Positions 22,121 to 32,800 of a DNA stretch of 64,000 nt are shown in pieces. Position numbers and translations under genes: made by a program. The stretch is taken from NCBI GenBank assembly GCA_963575745.1, contig CAUYUJ010014323.1, positions 80,455 to 144,454 on the forward strand. The letters are read 5' to 3'. How positions within the stretch are numbered: position 1 is the stretch's first letter; each line of letters starts with the position of its first letter. Origin of the DNA: Prorocentrum cordatum (lineage: Eukaryota > Sar > Dinophyceae > Prorocentrales > Prorocentraceae). The notes under the pieces were generated by a model, which saw only the letters and a list, made by a program, of their open reading frames with translations, did no database searches and was not told where the DNA came from.

Positions 22121-22953
22121 CGCATGATATCACCCGGGTGACTCCAACCTAAGACCCATGGAGGCCCAACCGGAAAGAAAAAAAAATGGGGCGCGCCGAA
22201 GAACCCAGGGGGTCCGGTTTCCGCGGAGGAAAGAAAAAAACCCTGGCGATGGGGTTCGAGCACGGGGGTTACCCCACCCTCAAATTCCGGAAGAGGAATG
22301 AACTCCCAGCCGCGGGGGTGCCCGCGCGAGGGGTCCCACCCCCCCAAGCGCAACCAGAGGAAGAAAAGCGTGAGAGCCGAGACTGTAAGTGCAATGCAAC
22401 AACACCTTAATCGCGGTTGCACTAGGGATTTGTATTAGTACGGGAACAACTGAATTACAGCCGGTGAGGTTTGGGTTCGGGTTCGGGCTTATATATTGGG
22501 AACCCAGTATATTGGATCAGAGAGTTGTTATAGTACCACTTAAACCGGGGAATTGTACGGGGGAGTTGTGCTCGGGAGTTGTACCATGGAGTTGTACTAG
22601 TACTGGGGATTGGCGATAGGGCGTTGTTCTAGGGGGCACAATTTTACCAACTGTAATATGAGACCAGCTGCACTCGAATATTTGCACGGCAGGACAACGT
22701 GCTCTCTAGGAACAACTGCGCGATAGGACATGATAGTACCAGTTTTACTCAAGTACGAGTTGTACGGTAGTCGGAGGGGTTCAGGGGTTCCAACGGCAAC
22801 GCGCGCGGGGAAGAAGGAAAGAAATCCATGCGCCGCCAGGGGTCCCGGGTTTAACGGGTCGCCGCGAAGGTTGACCCTCCGCGGAAAGAAGAAAAGAAAT
22901 CCGGCCGGGGGGTTGGGGGGTTGAGGGATGAGTCACGGGGGCGATCGCATGAT
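22121..22953. mobile_element. Short TIR DNA transposon, copy 1 (817 bp plus 8-bp TSDs)
   Basis: The element runs 22129-22945. It begins ATCACCCGGGTGAC and ends GTCACGGGGGCGAT; the reverse complement of the end is ATCGCCCCCGTGAC, matching the start at 11 of 14 positions. It is flanked by a perfect 8-bp duplication, CGCATGAT, at 22121-22128 and 22946-22953. No transposase frame is present, so it is non-autonomous. Inside are purine-rich AAGAAAAAAA blocks and GTTGTAC/GTTGTACTAG repeats. Eight-base target duplications fit hAT-type and a few other superfamilies; assignment is uncertain. Confidence 0.9.
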
Positions 22954-23169
22954 GGGTGTGAAAGTGCCCACCTGGGGGACTGAGCCCAGGGACTGCGCTG
23001 TGAAATGATGCTCTTCGTCCAGACATCAATGCCGCACCATCGCCTGGATCCACCGGGTCGGCTTATTAGTGAAATCCCCCCTCGCTTGTATGTGCACCTC
23101 TGTGCGTGCTTGTCCACACCCCGTAGTCCAGTCACCTGTCATCAGAGCAGCCTGCGCAGGAATACTCAC
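22954..23169 (-). other. Possible intron or 3' flank of the adjacent exon
   Basis: It starts at a consensus donor (GTGAGT on the minus strand at 23164-23169) and has no convincing coding frame. An acceptor could not be placed. Confidence 0.35.
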
Positions 23170-23602
23170 CTGCGGAAGCACCCATGGGCGGCCGCCCCGT
23201 GTGCTCTGCCGACATCCGATCTTCATGATCTGTTCCCCAGCGAGCTCCGCCTGCTGAATGAGGGTCCGCTCCCACGCTCTGGCCAGGGCGCTGGTGAGAA
23301 GAGCGCCTCGGCGGGTGCTCAAGAAGATGAACTGCTCAATCTTGCCTACCTCCGAGAACACCGCCCGAGAACACCGCCCCGTTACCAATGAAGTCGACAA
23401 CCAAAACTGCGGGGCCGTCCAGAATCTCGGTGTGGCCGATAACCATATCCGCGATAACTGCCATGTGCCGCCGTAAACTTCGCACTAGCAAGGCATAATG
23501 TAGACTGGCGCCGTGTGGCAGCCACGTCGTGTACCCGTAGATGATCGAACGACCTTCACGCGCTCCTGGACTCGCCAGCGGACGGCTCCATTGCGTAAAC
23601 AT
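23170..23602 (-). CDS. Hypothetical exon with a 13-bp frameshifting duplication
   Basis: A minus-strand coding-like segment from ATG 23600-23602 (MFTQWSRPLASPG) to a consensus 5' splice site, CAG|GTGAGT, at 23170/23169. Composition is protein-like (hydrophobic strands such as AVLVVDFIGNG, then a charged helical part ending RPWVLPQ). The frame breaks near 23355-23380, where CGAGAACACCGCC is tandemly duplicated; with one copy the two halves join in frame. No family is recognised. The upstream side abuts the hairpin-repeat array, so the 5' end may be missing. Confidence 0.45.
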
Positions 23603-24225
23603 GGGCGCGGGCACCGTAGAGGTGGGTGTGCGTACTCCCCTTCTCTGCCGTGCCTCCCAAGAGCCCAAAAAAGTAGCGATTATAGCGCAGTTCGCAGCCA
23701 CCCGTGGAGTTGCCAGGTCTCGGCTGGGTCCGCGTACTCCCCTACTCCGCCGTGCATCACAGGAACCAGCGAAAGTGGCAGCAGTTGTGCCGTTCGCAGT
23801 CCCCCAGGGAGCTGCGAGGTCTCGGATGCGTGCGCGTATGCCCCTACTCCGCTGTGCCTCCCCAGGAGCCAGCAAAAGTGGCGACGGTTGCGCGGTTCGC
23901 AGCCCCCCCGAGGGGGCTGCGAGGTCTCGGCTGGGTGCGCGTACTCCTCTACTCCGCCGTGCCTCCCGAGAGCCCATGAAAGTGGTGACGGTTGCGCAAT
24001 TCGCAGCCCCCCAGGGAGCTGCGAGGTCCAGGCTGGGTGCGCGTACTCCCCTACTCCGCCTTGCATCCCAGGAACCCACGAAAGTGGCGACATCTGTGAG
24101 TTCGCAGTCCCCCAAGGAGCTGCGACGTCTTGGCTTGGCCTGCGTACACCGCTACTCCGGTGGACCTCCCGGGAGCCCACGAAAATAGCGGGCGACACTT
24201 GCGCAGTTCGCAGCCACCCATGGAA
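23603..24225 (+). repeat. Array of the ~102-bp hairpin repeat (6 copies)
   Basis: The TTCGCAG core recurs at about 23690, 23792, 23894, 23999, 24100 and 24206, spacing 101-106 bp. Most units carry TTCGCAGCCCCC followed closely by GGGG-CTGCGAGGTC, an inverted repeat. Unit landmarks are GTGCGCGTACTCC, CTCCGCCGTGCxTCCC and GAGCCCACGAAAGTGGCGAC. The open frames it creates on both strands are not genes. Confidence 0.92.
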
Positions 24226-24465
24226 CAGGTCAGAAGGAGGCAGGACGAAATGGAAGGAGAAGGAGAAGGAGTGGATACCACAATGCTTTATTCAAAACAC
24301 GAACCCAAAACACAATATTGGGACAAACCATTACGCGGTGCGTACCGGCTTCTGTGATCATCGCCTTCTCAAGCCTTCAACCCTCACGATCTGATGCAAC
24401 TAACATGCTTGTCTGCACGTCATCCATCAAAATCCAGCTCCCCAGGGAGATCCCCGATATCACAG
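24226..24465. other. Spacer between the two repeat arrays
   Basis: No gene. A GGAGAAGGAGAAGGAG tract lies near 24255 and an A-rich segment near 24290-24330. Nothing else is recognised. Confidence 0.4.
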
Positions 24466-25460
24466 ATTCGCAGTTCGTAGCCGCCCAAGGATGGCAAGAT
24501 CGACTCTAGGTTTGCAGGGCGCCACTCCGCTGGACCCCCCCGCAGCCGTCGAACGTGGCAACGGTTTCGCTCTTCGCATACCCCAGGAATGGCGAGGTCT
24601 AGTCTAGGTCTGTGGAAGGATGCACTCTGCTGGACCCCCCTGCAGCCCTCGAAAGTGTCAACTGGTGCGCAGTTCGCAACCCCCCAAGGATGGCGAGGTC
24701 TGGTTTAGTCTGCGTAACGCGTCACTCTTCTGGACCCCATTAGCAGCCTTCAAAACTGGCGACAGTTTCGCCGTTCGCAGCCCTCCATGGAGGGCGAGGT
24801 CGAATCTAGGTCTGCGTAAGACGTCACTCCGTTGGAACCCCCAGCAGCCTCAAAAGTGGCGGCAGCTTTTTAGTTCGCAGCCCCCAAAGGATGGCGAGGT
24901 CGAGTCTTGCTCTGCGTAAGGCATTATTCCGCTGGCCCCACCAGCAACCTCAAGCGTGACGACAGTTTCGCTGTTCGCAGCCCCCTCAGGAATGGCGAGG
25001 TCGAAACTGGGTCTGAAGAAGGCGCCACTCTGCTGGACTCCCCATCAGCCCTCGAAACCGGCGACAGCTTTGCAGTTCGCAGCCCCCGAGGGATGGCGAG
25101 GTTTAGTTTGGGTCTGCGTAAGACGTCACTCCGCTGGACCCCCCATCAGCCCTTGAAGGTGGCGATAGTTTCGCAGTTCACAGCCCCCCCCCCAGGGATG
25201 GCGAGGTTTAGTTCAGGTCTGCGTAAGACGTCACTCCGCTGGACCCCCCAGCAGCCCTCGAAAGTGGCGACAATTGCGCTGTCGGCAGCCCCCCAAAGAT
25301 GGCGAGGTCCAATCTAGGTCTGCGGAAGGCGTCACTCTGCTGGATCCACCAGCAGCCTGCGAAGTGGCGACAGATGTGCAGATCGCAGACGCCCAGGGAT
25401 GGCGAGGTCTAGTTTAGGTTTGCGTGAGGCATCACTCCGCTGGATTCCCCAGCAGCCTTC
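24466..25460 (+). repeat. Array of a diverged ~102-bp repeat subfamily (about 10 copies)
   Basis: Units recur about every 102 bp (TTCGCAG-type cores near 24466, 24575, 24668, 24770, 24873, 24975, 25077, 25177 and on) with landmarks GGATGGCGAGGTC, GTCTGCGTAAGxCGTCACTCCGCTGGACCC and CAGCAGCCxTCGAAAGTGGCGAC. It shares the TTCGCAGCCCCC core with the neighbouring array, but the right arm is GGATGGCGAGG, so the hairpin is weakened. Confidence 0.9.
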
Positions 25461-26178
25461 GAACGTGGAGGCAGCCTCCCAGCGAGCCCCAGGCAGGACA
25501 GCGAGGTAGAAGGCAGGACAGCAGGCAGGTAGGAGGGGACAGGAGGAGGACGACGACCAGGCTCGCTGTCGCGCGTGCCCAACTACCCACCCACCTCCGC
25601 CGTTCCTTGCTCCTCTTCTTGTTCACCTAACTTCTTTCCTCCTTCCTCTTCCTCGCGTTACGAGCGACCAAACCACCCCCAGGGCCTAGAGGCGAACCCC
25701 CCTCCCTCTCCTACTCTCCCTCTCCTCCCTTTTCCTTTGCCTCGCTCTTCCGCTCCTTCCTTTGGGGATTTGCCATCTCGCCCTTGGAGTGGTTTGGCCC
25801 TCCGTTTGTGCTGCTTTACATCAGACGCCCCCCCTCACCCCTATCTCACCTTTTCCTCTTCGGGAGGCTTCTCCCCACCTTCTCCCTTCTCACACTTTCC
25901 CTAATAAACCCTCCCCCCCCGCCCAGCCGCGGCGAGGGGGAGCTGGAGAGGTGGCTGCAGGGAGACCCACGACCGCCACCAGCAGCAGCAGCAGGGAGGG
26001 AAGGGGAAGGGGAAGGGGAAGGGGGAGGCAGGAGGAGGAGGAGGGAGGAGGAGGAGAGGGCTCCCCTGCACGCTCGGCAGGGGATCGACGACGTGAGGTG
26101 GTGTGATGCGGCGCACCTGCAGACGTCGCGCGAGTCCCAAGAAGCCTGCGCGCGCCGACCGGGGCTCCGATCGTGCGC
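25461..26178. other. Pyrimidine- and purine-rich spacer
   Basis: Plus strand is C/T-rich at 25590-25760 and 25800-25920, then GGGAAGGGGAAGG/GGAGGA-rich at 25985-26060. No supported gene. Confidence 0.55.
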
Positions 26179-27426
26179 CTAGCCCATCAGGATCGAGTGC
26201 ATCTGCGGCGACACCTTCAGCCTCAGGCGCTGGAAGTCCTCCTCATACAGTCTGGCGACGGCCTGCACCGTCGAGGCGTTCCTGTAGAACTCGTCCTGCC
26301 TGTTATGGGACTTCGACGAGTGGCCGCCGACGGTCTGGCGGGGGAAGTGCTTGTCTATCAGCGCGCTCGCGTTCGGATATGCCTGTATCACCCCCGTGGC
26401 CTCGAACATGCGTCTGACCACGGAGTTTGCGTCCTCGCAAGATCAGTGAGCATCGGGTCGGAAGTCGGGCCAGAGCGGAACGTGCGTCGGGTCGGCCTGC
26501 CTCGGCACGGAGTCGAAATCGAATCGGATTGGCTGCGCCAAGATGCGAACGAGAATGCCAGCAAGCATCGGGCCACATCGGACCGTCGGAATATCGGAAA
26601 TAGAACCAGATCGAGCTGGCCAGAATCGACATTGCATCCAGTCGATCAGATCGGGATGAGCCCTGTCCTCGTCGATGCTCCCCTTGAAGTCAACGATGTC
26701 GGGGTGGAACTTGTCGATGCCGCAGGCGCGCAGATTCTTGATCATCGGGAACCAGTGCGAGTTGTTCACGGGCCTGCCCACGAGGGCGTCGAACCGAACG
26801 CGCTCCTCGAATGCTTCGACCATCTTGTCCATCGGCAGGGCGGTCCACTGGACCTTGCCGAGGCAGTCTTTTCCAGCTCCCTCCACGTTGCCGTACTTGG
26901 CGTTGACCATGCACTTCGACCCGAAGGCGGAGAGGTAGCGCGCCAGCGGGTCGCGGTGGAGAAACGCAAACTTCCAACCATTCTCCCTCGTCACTCTGCT
27001 CCAGTCGATGTTGAGCTTCGCGGGGCCGGAGTACTCCCATGGCTCCCAGGGCCACTTCTCGCCGTGGACTCTGTTCAACTCGCCGAAAAGGGTGGCGATC
27101 TGGTTGGACGCCACCTTCGGCATGTAGCAGAAGGCGAGCTTGGCCCTGGGCAGCAGGATGCGTGCCTTCAGGTGGAAGGGCCAGCGGTCCAGCCGCTGCG
27201 CCTTCCCCGCCAGGTCCGAGCGCGTCGCGCGGGTGCTCGGCACCGATCGCTTCGAGGCAAGGGCGTGGGCGCCTGCCATCTGCGATGGTCCGCCAGCTCC
27301 GAACTCGTCGCCGGCCACCCACCCGTACAGCGGCTCGCCAGGCCCTGGCGCTGCCCTGGGTCCACTGAGCGCCACCACAGCGCCTATGACCTGGAGAAGA
27401 GAGGCTGCTCGGCAGACTGCCGACAT
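26179..27426 (-). CDS. Sulfotransferase (type II membrane, split gene)
   Basis: The first exon starts at ATG 27424-27426 with a hydrophobic N-terminal segment (LLQVIGAVVALS), a likely signal anchor. The FCYMPKVASNQIATLF region (about 27090-27130) matches the 5'-phosphosulfate loop of PAPS-dependent sulfotransferases, and FLHRDPLARYLSAF (about 26920-26960) matches the 3'-phosphate loop. Coding quality falls away below about 26650. The C-terminus resumes at 26179-26440 with DANSVVRRMFE and VGGHSSKSHNRQDEFYRN, then a helix ending at a stop at 26179, so an intron of about 200 bp is likely. The 3' site probably ends GCGAG; the donor was not resolved and may be GC. Family enzymes sulfate carbohydrates in the Golgi; the substrate here is unknown. 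Confidence 0.75.
26441..26650 (-). other. Probable intron of the sulfotransferase gene
   Basis: Between the two well-coding parts, this segment loses family-like sequence although one frame stays open. It is rich in repeated ATCGGA/TCGGAT words. Boundaries are approximate. Confidence 0.4.
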
Positions 27427-28970
27427 GGCCTGCTGTTCTCCAAGACCTGGTCAACAGATATGCTGCACGGCTAGTAACTAACTAATCCGTCGGCCCGCTT
27501 TCGGGGCCAACAGGCTGCGAAGATTCAGCAAAGATGCCTGGCAACTCCGCGACTTAGCGTTACATATTTCTGCTGGGTCTATTCAACCTTCAGAGCTTCA
27601 GAACTGGAGTGAGTGGTTGCGCTGACTTTGCTCAGACATCAAGGCTCGCTCCTCGGCTCATCAGCTCCTCGGCTCCTCAGCTCGGGTTTCAGGGCCTACT
27701 CCGAAAACTTGCACTTGTCCCGGGCTTGCCCTTACTTATTCATCTGTCAAGACTTGCTTAGATCATCCAGCTCCTCAGCTCCTCCCCAGCCTCAGCTGCT
27801 CTGAACGCGCGCCACGCGCACTGGGCCAAAAGGACCACGTCAGCGTACCCGAAAAGTGTGGGTCGTACGATTCCCTCCCCTCGGTCGGTCGGAGTCGTAG
27901 ACTGCGGGCACGCCATGAACGTTCGCGGGGGCAAGCAGACCAGCGAGATTGTGTTCCCGCTGAAAAATGCTGAACATACTTTTTGTGCAACCGACTCTTC
28001 CTCGCAGGGTGGCATAGGCAAGGAAGACAAGCGGATTGAAGCAAAAAAGGACCCAGTGTAACGCACCCAAGCCATACGTTATCAACATCTTCTGAGCCCG
28101 CCCACAAGATCGCCACAGCGTGCCCGAACCGTGCAGCATCGGCCCCGCCTGGGGCCGTCCTGAAGCGAACCCGTTGCTGCTTGTGGCTGCGAGATGCCTC
28201 GTGCTGCCGATGTGGGTCGACTTCGCACCAACAGCTCACCAGAGGTGTCCGAAAGAGTCTTCTATAAGTAGGGGCCTCATGACGCAGACTCCCCTCCAAA
28301 CCAATATCGTCAAAAACCGTAGGTGTTTGAAAGTATCGCCGTTTCTCGCTCTTCCCGATTCTGATGGGTCTCGGGCACCTTTACACAATCCCAAATTGAC
28401 CCCCATTTTGCCCCAAGGACGCCCAGGATAACCCAAGAAAGGCCGTAAGACATTCCCCCCCAGGAGCCTTAAGAAAATGCTCCAAGTCCGAAAGAAAATG
28501 CCTCATACCATACAGCTTCTCTACGATATTCGGACTGCGCGGCTGGAATGAGCCTCAGACGGTGGGAACCTGCCACTCACAGCAGCTTGTCCCGCGGGTA
28601 CGCTGGGCGTGCTGAATGTCATACAGCTGTCGATTTGTGCGTGTCATTCCTGCGCAGGGGCCATCGCAATCTTCCCCGACATCCGACGATCATGGTTTCT
28701 CCATGCGCGGCCCCACAGCGTCCCGACCCGCTCGCGGGGGGGGGGGAGTTTTCGGCCCGATTCATGTTTGATGGCCCTTGGGCCCGCTAACGGGCCACAA
28801 TTGGGGAAAAACGCAGGCGCTGAAATAATCGTCTCGTCGGAGAGATCTGGGTTCCCTGCGACGGACGTTTCATCGTGCTGGCTATGCCAAGGGGAACATT
28901 TGCCCCGACCCTCCTATGCTGGGTTGTCGTTTTCAATGCAACACTGTGGTCTCCATTCCTTCCATGTTTC
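27427..28970. other. Gene-free stretch
   Basis: No supported gene on either strand. Short CTCCTCAGCTC repeats occur near 27655-27785. Open frames lack motifs. Confidence 0.45.
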
Positions 28971-28977
28971 CTTCATT

Positions 28978-29098
28978 CAGTCTCTCATTCCCGCATCCTC
29001 CTCCTCGTCCTTTTCCTCCTCTTCGCCCTCATCTTTCTCCTCCTCCTTTTTCTCCTTTTTCTCCTCCTCCTCCTCCTCCTCCCCATCGTTCCTCCTAC
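28978..29098. repeat. (TCC)n/CTCCT pyrimidine tract
   Basis: About 120 bases of nearly pure C/T on the plus strand. It explains Ser/Pro/Phe-rich and Glu/Lys-rich open frames on the two strands. Confidence 0.9.
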
Positions 29099-29154
29099 TC
29101 TTCATCCCTTTGCGGTTCCCCGCGGGGCTGCGTGCTGCGAAACAGTCGCCTTTT

Positions 29155-29245
29155 TTTCGTGGATTCCTGGGAAGCCCCACGGAACGGAGGACCACGCGAA
29201 CTCAGCCGTGATCTCGCGGCTCCTTGGGGTGCGAAGGGCGCAATT
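29155..29245 (-). repeat. Solitary copy of the ~102-bp hairpin repeat
   Basis: It carries TTCCTGGGAAG, CACGCGAACTCAGCCG and CTCGCGGCTCCTTGGGGTGCGAA, the same unit and orientation as the array at 35.03-35.66 kb on the other side of the LINE. Confidence 0.75.
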
Positions 29246-29289
29246 GTCGTCATTTGTTTTCTCCTGTCCCACTCTCTCCGACCGCGCCG

Positions 29290-29514
29290 CTGACAGAATG
29301 CAAACATCGAGCTGTTCATGCCCGACAGCTCCGCTGACGGAAAAAAAGCACCTAGCTGTTTATACCCGACAGCTCCGCTGACGGAGAGCAAGCATCTAGC
29401 TGTTTATACCCGACAACTCCGATGACGGGAAAAAACACCTAGCTGTTTATACCCGACAGCTCCGCTGACGGAAAGCAAGCATCTAGCTGTTTATACCCGA
29501 CAACTCCGATGACA
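29290..29514. repeat. 44-bp tandem repeat, five copies
   Basis: Units start at 29305, 29349, 29393, 29436 and 29480 (spacing 44, 44, 43, 44), with core CTAGCTGTTTATACCCGACA. Each unit contains AGCTGT and, nine bases later, ACAGCT or ACAACT, so a small stem-loop is possible. Confidence 0.93.
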
Positions 29515-29550
29515 GGAGGAGGAGGAGGAGGAGGAGGAGGACGAGGAAGA
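29515..29550. repeat. (GGA)n microsatellite
   Basis: About ten GGA units follow the 44-bp repeat directly. Confidence 0.9.
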
Positions 29551-29860
29551 GGAAAGCGCTGACCTGCTGCCTGTCGCAGGCGTCTGCCCGCACGGGCCGA
29601 CCGATACGAATTCCCACTTAAAACGTATCTGACAGATCGGGCACATGTTGCGTTCAAAACTTGATGGCACCAGCGGGCCATCCAGAGGTCCATACCCAAG
29701 CACTCGGGAGCCCCCGCGAGTGCAGCTCCAGCCGGAGCGAATCGAACACACTATCCCGCTAACAGAAGGTGGAGGAGCGGCAGCGGCAGCAGCGGCAGGG
29801 ACAGGCGAGGAGAGGGAAGGGGAGGCCGGGGGGACGGGCAAGCAAGACAAGCCGAGCCCA

Positions 29861-32800
29861 CTAGGGCCGCGGCGGCGGGCGGGCGCCCACATGCGGGAAC
29901 GCCACTGTGCGCGCGGCGTGGTGCCCGCGAACCAACTCCAGCGCCGCTTGGCCTAAGGTTGAGGCGGCGGGCGTCGTGACGGAGTCCGCATGCTGCCAGC
30001 GGCAATGCAATCTATACGCGGCCGCCGTGCGGACCGCCATGCGGACGAAGATGTTCCGGCCGAAACTCTGCACACGGTGTGAAAGCAACAGAAACTCAGA
30101 GAGCGCGGAGGGGGAAGGAGGCAGAGCGAGGTGCCGCCAGGCGAATTCCTGCACAACTGGGCACAGGGAGTAATGCTCTATGGAATCCTCGGCGGGACAG
30201 CCGAAGATGCAGGCGCGGCGCTGCTGGAACCGGCGTCCCGTGCACCACCCGTTGAACCAGGTGCGCATCAAGGCAGCGATCGCAAGAGGTGCAAGATCTC
30301 CTGCGCCCGTAGGGGGCGCGCCGCAGCGGGCAAGCCGATCTGCCAGCGAGCGAGACTAAGGCGCCAGAAGCGCTCACATGGCTCCGGGCGCGTCCGCTGG
30401 AGGATGTCGAGGCTTGTCTTCTGCCACGCCCTGCGGCACCTAGCAGCCTGGGCGGGGGCGTCGTCGTCGGCGCCGTTCCTCAGGATGTGCGCCTTGACCC
30501 GGGCCGACGTCCATCCGAGCTCCCCGAAGTGGTCGAGGGCATTATCCAAGTGGAGGATGGCGGCGTCCTGGAACCATCGGTCCCACGAGCCCCGCCTGTA
30601 CAAGAACTCGCTCTGCGTCATGTCCAGCCGGAGTGCCCTCGCCCTTGAGCGCACCTGGATGCTGCCTTCGTTGGGCGCCTCGCATGTCGCCACCCGGAAG
30701 CGGGCCGCCAGGGACAGTAGTTCAAGATCTGGGAAGCTGCCAGAGAAGCCAAGGGGTCGGGGATCCCGAAGGACCGATGCCGATAACCACTGGCGGAGGC
30801 CTGGGAACAGCTTGGCGATCGCAGCGCGTTCGTGGACAGGCCAGAACTCGGGCGCCGGGAGCAGTTGAGCCACGAATCCGATCACCGAGAACAGGTAGAC
30901 CTGGGCCGCCAACAACGCGAGCTGGCATCCGCAGCCCACCTTGCCCCACAGCTCGGCCCTCTCGTCGAACTTCGCGAGCGGTTTGTGCCGCGAGCGCCCC
31001 CCGCTGCCGGGGCCGAGGGTGAATCCGAGATATTCGGCGGCAGAATCGATCTTCATGGCCCCCCATCGCGGCGCCAGCGCCGTGATCTGGTCCCGCAGCA
31101 CGGCCGGGTCGGTCTGCCACAGCGGCGCCACCACCGTCTTGCCCATGTTCAGCTCCATGCGCGAGATGAGGGCGCACTCGTGGAAAAAGGTCCGCCAGCG
31201 TTGGGATGTCGCGCATGAGCTCTTGCGAAACCAAAGCCAGATCGTCGGCGAAGGCCCTCTGCTGCAATTGCGAACAACAGGGGCGAGAGCGGACAGCCCT
31301 GGCGAACCCCGGCCGTCAAAGCGAAGCCCTCGAACCGCTGTCCTCCGATGCAAGTCTGGCAGAAGTTGCCCCGGTACAGCGCCGCGATGAAGTTGAGCAT
31401 GGCCGGCGGCGTGCCGATCCAGCCCCAAAGCTCCATGATGAAGGTCTGGTCGATCCAGGGGAAGGCGGCCGCGAAGTCGAAGAAGATGCAAGCTCCGCCT
31501 TCCTGGGCCAGGGCTGTCGCGCGCATCTGAGCGTCGATGTCGACCACGTTGGCCAAAAATGAACGGCCCCCCACAAACCCGCACTGAATTCCCGAAATCC
31601 AATCCTTGAATCTGGATTCGAGGCGAAAGCGGGCAGCGTTGGCGGGGATCCTGTTGTCAAAGTTGGCCGCGTTGATTGGTCGAGCCTTGTCGGCGTCGCA
31701 GTAGTGGCCGACCTCGTCGTCGAATCCCGATTCCTTCTTTGGGAGGAGGTGGAGCAAAGAGCTATTGAAGACGGGCAAGTGGATTTGTTGCAATTCCTCC
31801 CCGTCGGGGCCGGCGAGGCGGCGAAAAGCTCCGAATAACACGTCGATGCCCAGCTCGCCCAATTCGCATTAGGCCGCCGCCGGGATGCCGTCGGGCCCCG
31901 GGGCCGACGAGCCAGAGCATCGAATGGCCTTCTGGATGTCCTCGCGGCGGAGTTGCCACTGCGGCGAGTCTGCCGGTGGCAACCGCGCGAGCACGTCAGG
32001 GGTCAGGTCGTCATGAAACCAGCGTCGCCGCAGCGCCTGGTCGGTCGACTTCTTGGCAAAAACCTGCCTCCAGTGTTCCCGAAAATCTGTGGCCATCTCG
32101 TCGGGTCGCGCGCGGGGCGCCCCATGCTTCTCCCGCGTGGCCGAAACAAACTCCCCCTTCCCAGGCGACAACCTTGACAGGAGTCGAAGGTTCTTCTGGC
32201 GGGCGCGATGCTTGAGCTCCTCAGGGAAGTCCGAAGGTGCCTCTTGAAGACGCGTAAGCTCCGCGATCGCGTGCTCGCGAGCAAGTTCGACTGCGTGCTC
32301 CCTGACCGGGGCGAGCCGCCTACCCATCGCCAGTGACGGGTCGTATGGGTTGGGAACCGAGGTACAGAGGTGCGGATGCCGTTCGATCGCCGCCGAGATC
32401 GCGTGGGTGGAATGGGACTCCGCTGCTCTGATGAACGCCATGGTACGGCCCAGCTTGTCGCCCGGTGCCTCTGCCTGGCGGCCAGCGCAGGTCGCCTCGA
32501 CGGAGATGGATGCGTCACGTATGGCCCGACGTAGAGCGGCGAGGCGTTGAACCTCGTTCACGTCGGCCATTCCCTCGAGGAGGGTATGAAATCGAAGTGC
32601 AACGGCTTGAGACCAGCCTGGACGTCGAACCAACTCTGACGAGATGGGCCTGGAGGTCGATGGCCTTGGCGGCGGCGTCCGGCGCGAAAGGAACGCGGCC
32701 CTGAGGTTGGACAGCTGGAAGTTCCAGTCGCCCACCCCAATCGCGGCCTGTCCATCGAGCAGATCTGTGGCCTCCATGTTCGCGTAGATGCGGTCCAGGC

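Noticed and set aside
22250-22275. tRNA or Pol III B-box (GGTTCGAGCAC) inside the TIR transposon
   Set aside because: No matching A-box, anticodon arm or acceptor stem could be built; one base departs from the B-box consensus.
23603-25460. CRISPR-like array
   Set aside because: Units are contiguous ~102-bp tandem repeats without unique spacers, and the setting is eukaryotic.
26173-27474. 433-codon plus-strand frame
   Set aside because: Exactly antisense to the sulfotransferase, whose motifs are unambiguous on the minus strand.
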